From positions 1 to 64,000 of the forward strand of contig NZ_JAODNW010000018.1 of the NCBI RefSeq assembly GCF_025398255.1: a DNA stretch of 64,000 nucleotides, read 5' to 3'. Position 1 is the stretch's first letter; each line of letters begins with the position of its first letter. The stretch is from Chelativorans intermedius (GTDB lineage Bacteria; Pseudomonadota; Alphaproteobacteria; Rhizobiales; Rhizobiaceae). This document shows, piece after piece, positions 1 to 10,593 of the stretch. The notes under the pieces were generated by a model. It saw only the letters and a list, made by a program, of their open reading frames with translations, was not told the origin of the DNA and searched no databases. The translations under genes and the position numbers were made by a program.

Positions 1-24
1 CTGTTCTCCTTGTTGCTTCGAACG

Positions 25-1200
25 TTAAGAGAACAAACTCTCCTTTTGAATGGCCCAGTTTCTTGGGGGCAGGTCAGGCAGCACGAAGCCGCCCAGGCCA
101 CCGATCATGCCGACGAGGCCGCCCACGGCGCCCACATGGTCCGGGTAGTAGACCGGGATATGCTTGTAGACCGCCGCCTTGCCGAGGCTCATGAAGAAGC
201 CGAGGATGAAGACGAGCACGGTGAAGGAGACGACGCCGATCTCGAAGCGGAAGGCGATCGGGCCTTCGATGCCGTGCACGATATAGTCGGTCGGCGGATA
301 GGACAGGATGAAGGTGATCACGACGGAGACCAGGAAGGTCCAGTACATCACCCGTCTTGCGCCATATCTGTCGGAGAGCACGCCGCCATAGGCGCGGAAG
401 ATCGAGGCCGGCACCGAATAGGCGGCTGCGATCATGCCGGCGGTGGTGATGTCGAGGCCGTAGACGCCGATGAGAAAGCGCGGCAGCCACAGTGCCAGCG
501 CCACGAAGGCGCCGAAGACGAAGAAATAGTAGAGCGCGAAGCGCCAGACCTGGAGCTTCTTGAGCGGTTCCAGCTCCAGCCAGGCGCTCTTCGGTTTTTC
601 TCCGCGCGCCCGGCGGCTGCGGGTTACCGGATCGTCGCTGGTGGTGAACCAGAAGAGGGCTGCCATGACGACAAGGCCGACAGCCCACACCTGCGCGACC
701 GTCTGCCAGCCATAGGCGACGAGCACGAAGGGTGCGAGAAACTTGGTGACCGCCGCCCCGACATTGCCGGCGCCGAAGATGCCGAGCGCCGTTCCCTGCC
801 TCTGCGTCTCGTACCAACGCGACACATAGGCGACGCCGACGGCGAAGGAGCCGCCGGCTATGCCCACACCGAGGGCAGCAAGGAGCATCTGCGGGTAGGT
901 CTCGGCATAGGAAAGGAGAAAGGTGGCAGCCGCGGCAGACAGCATGACCGCCACATAGACCGGGCGTCCGCCATACTGATCCGACCAGACGCCAAGGAAG
1001 ATGCGGGAGAGCGAGCCGGTGAGGATCGGCGTGCCGACCAGCAGGCCGAACTCGGCTTCGCTCAGGCCCAGCTCGTCCTTGATGCGCACGCCGATGATGG
1101 AGAAGATCGTCCAGACGGCAAAGCAGACGGTGAATGCGACGGTGCTCATTGTGAGCGCGCGGGTCTGTCCGCCGCGGTCCATTGGCTGGATATGGCTCAT
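25..1200 (-). CDS. narK: NarK-type nitrate/nitrite MFS transporter, C-terminally truncated
   Basis: This is a major facilitator protein of the nitrate/nitrite porter family, which imports nitrate or exchanges it for nitrite across the inner membrane. About eleven hydrophobic segments are visible. The motif G-x3-D-x2-G-x-R-x-V follows segment 2 (GVWSDQYGGRPV), and the family glycine-rich motif GGLVGMIGGLGGFVLP lies at about residues 360-375. After that motif the sequence turns polar (DLPPRNWAIQKESLFS) and stops at residue 391. NarK proteins normally continue through a final hydrophobic segment or two of some 40 residues, so this copy looks truncated or frameshifted near its 3' end. A purine-rich AAGGAG-like stretch follows the stop toward the window edge and may precede another gene. 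An FNR/NnrR-like site lies 83 bp upstream. Family assignment is firm; activity is doubtful. Confidence 0.8.
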   Translation of the reverse strand: MSHIQPMDRGGQTRALTMSTVAFTVCFAVWTIFSIIGVRIKDELGLSEAEFGLLVGTPILTGSLSRIFLGVWSDQYGGRPVYVAVMLSAAAATFLLSYAETYPQMLLAALGVGIAGGSFAVGVAYVSRWYETQRQGTALGIFGAGNVGAAVTKFLAPFVLVAYGWQTVAQVWAVGLVVMAALFWFTTSDDPVTRSRRARGEKPKSAWLELEPLKKLQVWRFALYYFFVFGAFVALALWLPRFLIGVYGLDITTAGMIAAAYSVPASIFRAYGGVLSDRYGARRVMYWTFLVSVVITFILSYPPTDYIVHGIEGPIAFRFEIGVVSFTVLVFILGFFMSLGKAAVYKHIPVYYPDHVGAVGGLVGMIGGLGGFVLPDLPPRNWAIQKESLFS

Positions 1201-1282
1201 GGTCCGTTTCCCCGATTGGCCCGGGGGGTCACATCCCCCGCATCACCAGAGCCACCGTCACCAAAGATGGCGGTTCTGTTCT

Positions 1283-1296
1283 TTGCGCCAGATCAA
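1283..1296. promoter_or_regulatory. FNR/NnrR-like binding site upstream of narK
   Basis: TTGCG-CCAG-ATCAA matches the FNR/Dnr/NnrR pattern of two TTG..CAA half-sites separated by four bases. It lies 83 bp upstream of the narK start codon, a usual place for activation by an oxygen- or NO-responsive Crp/Fnr regulator. Seen by eye only, so chance occurrence in a 64-kb window cannot be excluded. Confidence 0.4.
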
Positions 1297-1371
1297 GGAA
1301 GACTCGTCTTTCCCGACAGGCCCCGTGCAGGTTTCTGCCACGTGCGGCGAAACCATCGAGATGACCGGGCT

Positions 1372-1761
1372 TCAGGCCTGCCGGTCTTGGTCAGGATTAT
1401 GCGGCCCGCTCGGCCGCGTCAGCACGAATGTCGTCGCGGCGCAAAGGACGATTGCCTGGACGACCAGAACCACCGCCGTGACGCCAAGCAGCCAGGACAG
1501 GGCGAAGGTTGCCGCCATCACGGCGATGGCCGCGCGCTTCGTCTTGCGGTCGATGCTGCCATTTTGCTGCCAGTTGGCAATGAGGGGACCGAAATAGTGA
1601 TGGTCGATCAACCAGGCATGCAGGCGCGGCGAGGACCGCGCAAAGGCATAGGCGGCGACAAGCAGAAAGGGCGTGGTGGGCAGAAGCGGCAGCACGGCGC
1701 CGGCGATGCCGCAGGCGGTTGCCGCAAGACCCACAAGCATCCAGACAAGACGAAGCGTCAT
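1372..1761 (-). CDS. ybaN: YbaN family (DUF454) inner-membrane protein
   Basis: A 129-residue protein with the layout of the DUF454/YbaN family: an N-terminal hydrophobic hairpin containing the conserved run LPLLPTTPFLLVAAYAFARSS (about residues 26-46), a soluble stretch with the H-x3-G-x-L pattern (HHYFGPLIANWQQ), and a second hydrophobic pair at about 80-118. The family has no established biochemical role, although homologues often sit near anaerobic or heme genes. It is on the same strand as narK, separated by about 170 bp that carries the FNR-like site, so it is probably transcribed separately. The C-terminus is polar. Family recognition is strong; function is unknown. Confidence 0.8.
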   Translation of the reverse strand: MTLRLVWMLVGLAATACGIAGAVLPLLPTTPFLLVAAYAFARSSPRLHAWLIDHHYFGPLIANWQQNGSIDRKTKRAAIAVMAATFALSWLLGVTAVVLVVQAIVLCAATTFVLTRPSGPHNPDQDRQA

Positions 1762-2120
1762 ATCACATTCCAGTTTCGCGCCGGGGAGGCGATGGCGCGC
1801 ACTGTGACGTGTCGGCAGATCTCCTGATCATCGCGGCGGCCATCTGTTCGGCCACTGCTATCCAGTCGATTCGAACACGCCCGCCCTTCTTGCGAGAGTG
1901 CGGTGCTTGAGGTTATCGGAAGAATCGCCAGGATGGCACTTCTCTGATTTCCTGCGACTCCATGAAACACTCGCTCGAAGCCTGCCGCTCTATCAACATG
2001 GATAAACTCAAGGAGCAAAACAAGCTCATACGCAAGGCCACGGCATGATCGGCATCAATGCCGCTCGAATTTGCTGAACATCGACCACAAAACCTGTCCC
2101 CGAACCGCCGCTCTGGCGTC
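1762..2120. other. Intergenic region without a supportable gene
   Basis: About 360 bp between the ybaN start and the DUF6455 stop. The reading frames here have no RBS or recognisable family, and I see no clear terminator. It probably holds the ybaN promoter, since ybaN is transcribed leftward away from it. Confidence 0.5.
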
Positions 2121-2357
2121 TCAACCCGGTTCTTGTCTGAAGCGGCGGAAGAAGAGGGCGTTCGGGCAGAAGTCCGGGGGTGGCTGCAAATCCTGGGTGT
2201 TGGCGAGCCAGTCGCGGCATTCGCGATGCTCAAGGCATTGCAGGCAGACATTGCGGGCCTGCGCCATCTCCACTCCACCGGAGGTGCGTGCCGCCGCCAC
2301 CGGATCGACCCCGGTGCGCTTCATCATCAGGTCAAACTGGGCGAACTGGCGCCACAC
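2121..2357 (-). CDS. DUF6455 family small cysteine protein
   Basis: A short protein of 78 residues (GTG start at 2357) or 68 residues (ATG at 2327). It has the DUF6455 layout: an N-terminal FDLMMKRTGVDP helix, the motif C-L-Q-C-L-E-H-R-E-C-R-D-W in the middle, and a C-terminal PPPDFCPNALFFRRFR. Four cysteines spaced CxxC...C...C suggest a metal or redox site, but no function is established for the family. It follows hemN on the same strand with about 120 bp between, which contain a strong hairpin. The RBS is poor for both candidate starts, so the N-terminus is uncertain. The context (narK, ybaN, hemN, FNR-like sites) suggests low-oxygen physiology; that is inference. Confidence 0.65.
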   Translation of the reverse strand: MWRQFAQFDLMMKRTGVDPVAAARTSGGVEMAQARNVCLQCLEHRECRDWLANTQDLQPPPDFCPNALFFRRFRQEPG

Positions 2358-2427
2358 CTTGTGCGTTTGTGACCAGCGTTGTTCAAAAGGGCCGCACGGT
2401 TGCCTCCCGTGTGTTGGAGCGGATGTC

Positions 2428-2456
2428 GGCGAGGGTGTCTTCACGATCCCCTCGCC
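2428..2456. terminator. Hairpin between hemN and the DUF6455 gene
   Basis: A perfect 8-bp inverted repeat, GGCGAGGG and CCCTCGCC, with a 13-base loop, just after the hemN stop on the leftward transcript. There is no T-run next to it, so it may be an attenuator or mRNA-end structure rather than a classical intrinsic terminator. Confidence 0.35.
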
Positions 2457-2478
2457 GGGGCCTTTTGCCCGCACCGCC

Positions 2479-3834
2479 TCATACGGCGCGGCTGTAGGCG
2501 CGTTCGGAAAATCCCAGATGCGCATCGAAGGCGGATGCGACGCTGCGCACCAGAAGGCGCGCTTCCTCGGCAACGGTGACGACACGCCCGTCGATCGCCA
2601 CCAGCCCCTCGGCCGCCAGGCTGTGCAGCCGGGAATTGGCGCCGAGCAGGAGATCCGCACGCCCACCATGCTTGCGGCATATCGCCTCCAGATCCACGCG
2701 GAAGTCGCACATCAGCCGCTCGATGATCTCGGCGCGGAGGCGATCGTCCGCCGTCAGCGCGTAACCTTTCGATGTTGCAAGCCTGCCGTCTGCAATGCGC
2801 TCGGCATAGCGCGAAAGGGAGACCTCGTTCTGGACATAGCCCTGGAAGAGCCGACCGATGGCAGAGGCGCCGAAGCCGATCAGCACATCGCCCGGATCTG
2901 TGGTGTAGCCCTGGAAATTCCGGCGCAGCCGGCCGCTTTCCAGGGCCTTTGCCATGGTGTCGGTGGGCAGTGCAAAATGATCGAAGCCGATCCGCACATA
3001 TCCCGCCTCGACCAGCAGATCGGCGATGGTCTCGGCCTGGGCGAGCCGCTCGGCGCCATCGGCCAGGGTGGCTTCCTCGATCATGCGCTGATGCTTCTTG
3101 AACTGGGGCACATGGGCATAGCCGAACACGGCGAACCGCTCCGGGCGCAGCGCCAAGCATTGCAGCACGGTTTCGATGCAGGATGTCACGGTCTGATGCG
3201 GCAATCCGTAGATGAGGTCGAAGTTCAGGCCGGCGATCCCGGCGGCGCGCAGTGCCTCGCTCACGCGGGCGATCTGCTCGAAATCCTGAACCCGGTTGAC
3301 CGCCCGCTGGACGACGGGGTCCAGACTCTGGATGCCGAGGCTGGCCCGCGTGACACCGGCCGAGCCGAGGGCGGAGACCATCGCGCCATCCACGGTGCGC
3401 GGGTCGATCTCCACCGCAATCTCGGCGTCGGCGGCAAACGGGAATCTTTCCGTGATGAGCGCGACGAGATCGAAGAAGGCCTCCGGGGCCATGATCGTCG
3501 GCGTGCCGCCGCCGAAATGCAGATGGCGCACCGGGGGTGCCTGTCCGATGTGGTCGGCAACGAGGTCGATCTCGCGCCGGAGCAGAGACAGATAATCGGC
3601 GATTGGCGCATCCCGCTTGGTGATGCGCGTGTGGCAGCCGCAATACCAGCACATCGACCGGCAGAAGGGGATATGCACATAGAGCGAGCTGGTGATGCCG
3701 CCGGGCATGGCGTTCAGCCATTCCGCATAGGTCTCTCCCGAGATCGCGGGCGAGAAATGCGGAGCCGTTGGATAGCTGGTGTAGCGGGGCAGGCGCTCTT
3801 CGCGCAGGCGCGCGGCAAGCTCGGGTCGCATCAT
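2479..3834 (-). CDS. hemN: Oxygen-independent coproporphyrinogen III oxidase (dehydrogenase)
   Basis: A radical SAM enzyme that oxidatively decarboxylates coproporphyrinogen III to protoporphyrinogen IX when oxygen is scarce. The start at 3834 gives 451 residues, close to the 457 of E. coli HemN. It shows the family opening RYTSYPTAPHF at 17-27 and the cluster motif C58-x3-C62-x2-C65-x-C67, where the first three cysteines bind the 4Fe-4S cluster. A SAM-binding FGGGTPT follows shortly after. The extended frame to 3879 lacks an RBS, and the AAAGG before 3834 fits better. An FNR/NnrR-like site lies about 235 bp upstream, consistent with the known oxygen control of hemN in alphaproteobacteria. 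The DUF6455 gene follows. Confidence 0.93.
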   Translation of the reverse strand: MMRPELAARLREERLPRYTSYPTAPHFSPAISGETYAEWLNAMPGGITSSLYVHIPFCRSMCWYCGCHTRITKRDAPIADYLSLLRREIDLVADHIGQAPPVRHLHFGGGTPTIMAPEAFFDLVALITERFPFAADAEIAVEIDPRTVDGAMVSALGSAGVTRASLGIQSLDPVVQRAVNRVQDFEQIARVSEALRAAGIAGLNFDLIYGLPHQTVTSCIETVLQCLALRPERFAVFGYAHVPQFKKHQRMIEEATLADGAERLAQAETIADLLVEAGYVRIGFDHFALPTDTMAKALESGRLRRNFQGYTTDPGDVLIGFGASAIGRLFQGYVQNEVSLSRYAERIADGRLATSKGYALTADDRLRAEIIERLMCDFRVDLEAICRKHGGRADLLLGANSRLHSLAAEGLVAIDGRVVTVAEEARLLVRSVASAFDAHLGFSERAYSRAV

Positions 3835-4067
3835 CTCATCTGCCTTTTCGTCGATTGGGCGGTGGCGCTCGTCCTGCATCGGCGGGGCGTTCCGTCATTG
3901 AGCCTCGGGCGGCTCGATCTGCCGTGGTCTTGCGGGCTTTCAGCGGCATTGAGCGGGCGACCCTCGATCACGATGTCACATCCTCGAAATTCACGCATCG
4001 AGCGACGGGCCGGCACCGGCCAGCCCTGCGAATGGACAATCCATAGCGCACACAAGGGACACCCACT

Positions 4068-4081
4068 TTGCTCTGACGCAA
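4068..4081. promoter_or_regulatory. FNR/NnrR-like binding site upstream of hemN
   Basis: TTGCT-CTGA-CGCAA has the TTG-N8-CAA spacing of Crp/Fnr-family sites and sits inside a slightly longer inverted repeat, CTTTGC and GCAAAG (4066-4083). It lies between the alcohol dehydrogenase stop and hemN, about 235 bp from the hemN start. The same kind of site is found before narK. By-eye match only. Confidence 0.4.
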
Positions 4082-4124
4082 AGACGGCACGATGCCGCGG
4101 CTGCCGCCTTGCTTTTTTCCGGGC

Positions 4125-5108
4125 TCAGGGAACGAGCACGGCCGCGCCGCTCAGCCGGCCCTCGCGCAGGTCCGAAAGAGCCTGGTTGGCCTGCTCGAGG
4201 GGATATGGCGTGGTGTGGGTGTGCACGCCCGCCTGTGCGGCGAGGGGAAAGAACTCGCGGGCGTCGGCACGGGTCAGGTTGGCCACGGAGAGCAGATGGC
4301 GTTCCTCCCACAGGATCGCATAGGGCATGGCGGGAATGTCGCTCATATGGATGCCGCCGCAGACCACGCGCCCGCCCTTGCGCACGGCTTTGAGTGCTGC
4401 GGGCACCAGCGATCCCACGGGCGCGAAGATGATCGCCGCATCGAGCGGGTGTGGCGGCGCCATGTCGGAGCCACCGGCCCACACGGCGCCGAGGCTCAGG
4501 GCGAAGCGCTGCGCATCCTCGTCCCCGGGGCGGGTAAAGGCGTAGACTTCGCGCCCCTGCCAGCGGCACACCTGGGCAATGATGTGGGCGGCTGCCCCGA
4601 AACCATAAAGGCCGATGCGGCGCCCGTCGCCTGCTTTCTTGAGCGAGCGCCAGCCGATGAGCCCGGCGCACAGAAGCGGCGCTGTCGCCACCGCATCGGC
4701 AGCCGGGTCAAGATCGAAGGCAAAGTCTGCGTCGGCCACCACATGGGTGGCGAAACCGCCATCGCGCGTGAAGCCGGTAAAGACCGGCCTGTCGCAGAGA
4801 TTCTCCTCGTTGCTCCGGCAGTAGAAGCAGGAACCGCAGCTGTGCCCCAGCCACGCGACGCCCAGGCGGCGGCCGATGCGCGCCGGGTCCACACCTTTGC
4901 CCACTGCCTCGGCGATGCCGACGATCTCGTGACCGGGAACGAGCGGCAGCCTGGGGTTTTCGAGATCGCCATCCACGACATGCAGGTCTGTTCGGCACAC
5001 GGCGCAGGCCTCGATCCTGAGCCTGATTTCACCGGGCCCCGGCGCGGGATCCGGCCGCTCGGTGAGACGCAGCGGTTCGCCCACCCTTTCGAGCACCATC
5101 GCCTTCAT
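4125..5108 (-). CDS. Zinc-dependent alcohol dehydrogenase family protein
   Basis: A medium-chain dehydrogenase of 327 residues. Catalytic zinc ligands are C38, H60 and E61 (CAVCRTD and PGHE). The structural zinc set is C91, C94, C97 and C105. The Rossmann glycine motif is GLYGFGAAAH at about 179-188. The ATG at 5108 is chosen because GGGAGG lies seven bases upstream; longer frames have no family match. It should oxidise an alcohol or reduce an aldehyde with NAD(P)H; the substrate is not evident. It is divergent from the gluconate 5-dehydrogenase gene across 262 bp, so a link to sugar-alcohol metabolism is possible but unproven. L-idonate 5-dehydrogenase activity was considered because of that neighbour, but the sequence looks more like general AdhP-type enzymes. 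Confidence 0.85.
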   Translation of the reverse strand: MKAMVLERVGEPLRLTERPDPAPGPGEIRLRIEACAVCRTDLHVVDGDLENPRLPLVPGHEIVGIAEAVGKGVDPARIGRRLGVAWLGHSCGSCFYCRSNEENLCDRPVFTGFTRDGGFATHVVADADFAFDLDPAADAVATAPLLCAGLIGWRSLKKAGDGRRIGLYGFGAAAHIIAQVCRWQGREVYAFTRPGDEDAQRFALSLGAVWAGGSDMAPPHPLDAAIIFAPVGSLVPAALKAVRKGGRVVCGGIHMSDIPAMPYAILWEERHLLSVANLTRADAREFFPLAAQAGVHTHTTPYPLEQANQALSDLREGRLSGAAVLVP

Positions 5109-5370
5109 GGCTTTTGCCTCCCGATTGCCTGGAGCGCCTCTCGGCGGCTGCCTTGGCCGAGGGCTGGCAACCTCTCCCATCACATCCATGATTAAACCGG
5201 CAAGGCCGGGCAAAGTACACCATCTTCTTGCCCGGCGGCCCGCTGCCCGGCGTGAGCAGGCGCGGCGCTTCGATGTAGACGGCCTGCCCTGCAGTTGTGT
5301 TATGGATGACATGCAGCCGGGAAGGAACGCAGGCTGCGAGGTTGCGGCGCTGCAGCACGGGAGGAAGCGG

Positions 5371-6135
5371 GTGAGTTCACTCTTCGATTTGACGGGCGCG
5401 CGCGCCCTGGTGACCGGGTCGAGCCAGGGGATCGGCCTGGCGCTGGCGCGCGGCCTGGCGCAGCATGGTGCCGCCGTGGTCCTGAACGGCCGGGGGCAGG
5501 CGAGGCTCGATGCGGCCGTGGAAGCCCTTCGTGGCGAGGGCTTCGATGCCCTCGCAGCGCCGTTCGACGTCACGGATCAGAAGGCGGTCGAGGAGGCTGT
5601 CGATCGGATCGAGCGCGAGGTCGGGCCCATCGACATCCTCGTCAACAATGCCGGGATGCAGTTCCGCGCACCGCTTGCACAGTTTCCGGCCGAGCGCTGG
5701 GAACAGATTCTTGCGACCAACGTCTCCAGCGTCTTTTATGTCGGCCAGGCGGTGGCCCGCCACATGATCACGCGTGGACGTGGCAAGATAATCAACATCG
5801 CCTCGGTCCAGAGCGAGCTGGCACGGCCGGGCATTGCCCCCTACACCGCCAGCAAGGGTGCTGTGCGCAACCTGACGCGCGGCATGTGCACCGACTGGGC
5901 GCAATACGGGATTCAGGTAAACGCCATCGCCCCGGGTTATTTCGAGACACCGCTCAACCAGGCTCTGGTCGATGATCCCGATTTCTCGGCGTGGCTGGAG
6001 AACCGCACGCCGTCCCGCCGTTGGGGGAAGGTGGAGGAGCTGGTCGGCGCGGCTGTCTTTCTGTCCGGGCCCGCCTCCTCGTTCGTGAACGGGCATGTTC
6101 TCTATGTCGATGGCGGCATCACGGCCTGCCTGTGA
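5371..6135 (+). CDS. idnO: Gluconate 5-dehydrogenase-like SDR
   Basis: A classical short-chain dehydrogenase of 254 residues, likely interconverting D-gluconate and 5-keto-D-gluconate. Visible features are the cofactor motif TGSSQGIG at 15-22, NNAG at 92-95 and the catalytic set S145, Y158, K162 (YTASK). The opening LFDLTGARALVTGSS is typical of IdnO/Gno enzymes. The GTG at 5371 is chosen because GGGAGGAAG lies just upstream; an in-frame extension to 5062 has no family match. Its end overlaps the start of a gluconokinase gene, which supports a gluconate or ketogluconate pathway. Other SDR substrates cannot be excluded. Confidence 0.8.
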   Translation: MSSLFDLTGARALVTGSSQGIGLALARGLAQHGAAVVLNGRGQARLDAAVEALRGEGFDALAAPFDVTDQKAVEEAVDRIEREVGPIDILVNNAGMQFRAPLAQFPAERWEQILATNVSSVFYVGQAVARHMITRGRGKIINIASVQSELARPGIAPYTASKGAVRNLTRGMCTDWAQYGIQVNAIAPGYFETPLNQALVDDPDFSAWLENRTPSRRWGKVEELVGAAVFLSGPASSFVNGHVLYVDGGITACL

Positions 6136-6676
6136 GCCGCCGCTGCTCGTCGTCGTGATGGGCGTCAGCGGTTGCGGGAAGACGAGCGTCGGCGCGCGCC
6201 TTGCCGCGCGGCTCCGACTTCCCTTCATCGAGGGGGATTCGCTCCACCCTGCGGCCAATATCGAGAAGATGGCCGCCGGCATTCCGCTGCAGGATGAGGA
6301 CCGCTGGCCCTGGCTTGCGCGCATTGGCGCTGCCATCTCGGCCGCCGCGGCCGAGGGTCAGGGCCTTGTCATTGCCTGTTCCGCGCTGAAAAGGGCCTAT
6401 CGGGACCGGCTGAACGCGGCTGCGGGCGGCAGGCTCTTCTTCGTGTTCCTGTATGGTGGAAGGGCGCTGCTGCGGGAGCGCATGAGGGCGCGCACGGGCC
6501 ATTTCATGCCGGCGGCGCTTCTCGACAGCCAGCTCGCGACGCTTGAAGACCCGCGTGGCGAGGCTCATGTGGTGGCCGTCGACATCGCCATGACGGTCGA
6601 GGAGATCGTTGCCGCCGCCCTGAAGGAGCTTGAGCGCAGCGGTGCCGTCCTGCCGCAAGAGCCCGGCACCCATTGA
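6095..6676 (+). CDS. gntK: Gluconokinase
   Basis: A thermoresistant-type gluconokinase that phosphorylates D-gluconate to 6-phosphogluconate for the Entner-Doudoroff or pentose phosphate routes. The P-loop is GVSGCGKT (residues 23-30 of this start). The family motifs EGDSLHP, DEDRWPWL, CSALKRAYRD and RTGHFMP follow in the expected order. The start is uncertain: 6095 gives 193 residues and a 41-bp overlap with idnO, while 6104 or 6158 would shorten it; E. coli GntK has about 12 residues before the matching GVSG. Overlap with idnO implies translational coupling. Confidence 0.9.
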   Translation: MFSMSMAASRPACEPPLLVVVMGVSGCGKTSVGARLAARLRLPFIEGDSLHPAANIEKMAAGIPLQDEDRWPWLARIGAAISAAAAEGQGLVIACSALKRAYRDRLNAAAGGRLFFVFLYGGRALLRERMRARTGHFMPAALLDSQLATLEDPRGEAHVVAVDIAMTVEEIVAAALKELERSGAVLPQEPGTH

Positions 6677-6797
6677 AGAACCGCGTTGCCGCCCTACGGC
6701 CTTCATCCAACCTGTCTGTCGTGGATGGCAGACGGTTCGGCGGCCTGAAGAAGAGGGCCTCCAAAGCGCCGGCAGAGGTGCCGTGCGAAAGGGCGCA

Positions 6798-7447
<650 letters not shown>

Positions 7448-7451
<4 letters not shown>

Positions 7452-8110
7452 GAGCGGAAAATCCTCGTCCCAAGCGTTTCATGTTTCATGGCGGCGATGT
7501 CGGCCGCATAGGCCACCGAACCCAGATCCGCGGTCGTGGCATCACACAGTCCGGCCGACAGTTCCGCAACGAGCGGCTCCAGCATTGCCTGGATGGCGAG
7601 ACCCTCGCTCTGGCCGATGGGCACCAGCCGCACCGCGACCGATGCCTGCGACTGCACGTGGGCCGTCAGGAAGGCGGCAATGGTCTCTCCCGTCTCGATG
7701 CCGGCAGCGCCTGTCACGGCGCCGAAGGCGACCGGGTAGGGGCAGGGCGCGGGCAGCCGGTCATGCACCGGGTCGGGCCAGACGCGCGCGGCCTCGGCAA
7801 AGGCGCCGCCCGTCACGAGCATCTCCTCCTGCCGTTGGCGTGCCGGCAGGAGCGCCAGGCAGAGCTCGGCAAGTTCGCCGAGCCGTCCGGCATCCGCATG
7901 CGCGCGCCCCGCCTCGGCGGCGAATATCGCGTCGTTGCGCGCCCCGCCCGCTTTAAGGTTAGCCTCGATCCAGTCGCGCGTTCGCGCCGCATTGTTGACC
8001 ATGCCATTGGCGATGGCTGTCTCAAGGCCGCCGGAATAGGCGAAGGTGCCGGCGGGGAAGGCGGGCGACGACCAGGCAAGCAGTCTCTGAAGGGCACGCC
8101 GCTCAATCAT
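7448..8110 (-). CDS. ureF: Urease accessory protein UreF
   Basis: UreF (220 residues) gates UreG GTPase activity within the UreDFG complex during nickel insertion. The N-terminal [21 protein letters not shown] run is the family hallmark, and the rest is all-helical as expected. The ATG at 8110 is embedded in the end of ureE: the ureE C-terminal histidine codons run straight into this start, an 8-base overlap that implies translational coupling. A longer open frame to 8404 is only the overlap with ureE. Confidence 0.93.
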
Positions 8111-8575
8111 GGTGGTGGTGATGGGACCCATGGGCATGGCTGTGATAGGCGCCACCTTCCGGCGAGAACGGTGCGCTGATCTCCATGACGGTGGCGCCCA
8201 GGCCGATGAGCATGTCGCGGATGACGTGGTCGCGACGGATGAGGATCCGCTCCTCGCAGATCTCGGCGGGAAGGTGGCGGTTCCCCAGCTGCCAGGCGAG
8301 CGCCAGCAGGTGGCGCCGGTCGCGCCCGCGCACTTCGTAGAGCGGTTCGGGCGCCGCACGCACCGCGATGATGCGCCCATCGTCGAGCACAAGCCCGTCG
8401 CCATCGCAAAGCAGCCGGGCCTCGCTGAGATCGAGCAGGAATTCGATGCCGTTGTCGGACCGCATGGCCATGCGCCGACGATGGCGGGCCGTCTCGTCGA
8501 GCGTGATCGTATCGGCGGCTTGTGCGAAGGAGCGGGAAATGGCGGTGGCGCGGTTCATCCTGATGCCTCGGCTCA

Positions 8576-8576
<1 letters not shown>
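8103..8576 (-). CDS. ureE: Urease accessory nickel chaperone UreE
   Basis: UreE (157 residues) is a cytosolic nickel metallochaperone that hands nickel to UreG. It has the N-terminal peptide-binding-like domain and the C-terminal metal domain with the conserved [20 protein letters not shown] core. The tail is histidine-rich ([15 protein letters not shown]), consistent with nickel storage. The ATG at 8576 shares one base with the ureC stop (TGATG), so the two are coupled; a second ATG seven codons in (MNRATAIS) is possible. The tail coding sequence overlaps the ureF start. Confidence 0.94.
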
Positions 8577-10287
<1,711 letters not shown>

Positions 10288-10288
<1 letters not shown>

Positions 10289-10593
10289 CAAAGCGCTCCC
10301 ATGAGCTTTTTCTGAAATCCGTAGACCTTCCGCGCGCCGGAAAGCGGCACCAGCCGCACCTCGCGCGTCTGGCCGGGCTCGAAACGCACGGCGGTGCCGG
10401 CGGCGATGTCGAGCCGCATGCCGCGGGCCTTCTCCCGGTCGAAGGCGAGTCCTTCGTTCACCTCGAAGAAGTGATAGTGCGAACCGACCTGCACCGGCCT
10501 GTCTCCGGTGTTGCTGACTTCCAGCACACATGGATCGGCGCCCGCATTCAGTTCGATCTCTCCGGGCCTGGTGATGATTTCACCGGGGATCAT
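10288..10593 (-). CDS. ureB: Urease beta subunit UreB
   Basis: A structural urease subunit of 101 residues, beginning [18 protein letters not shown] and containing the conserved V[16 protein letters not shown] and [17 protein letters not shown] segments. It assembles with UreA and UreC into the (ABC)3 trimer. It shares one base with ureC downstream (TGATG) and overlaps the small membrane-protein gene upstream by 14 bases, so all three should be co-translated. Confidence 0.97.

Noticed and set aside
10-1827. Long open frame on the plus strand opposite narK and ybaN
   Set aside because: It is antisense to two recognisable genes, low in hydrophobic pattern and rich in H/D/E/R, as expected for a shadow frame in GC-rich DNA.
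2071-4323. 750-codon plus-strand frame opposite hemN
   Set aside because: Antisense to a well-supported HemN with no family resemblance; typical high-GC shadow.
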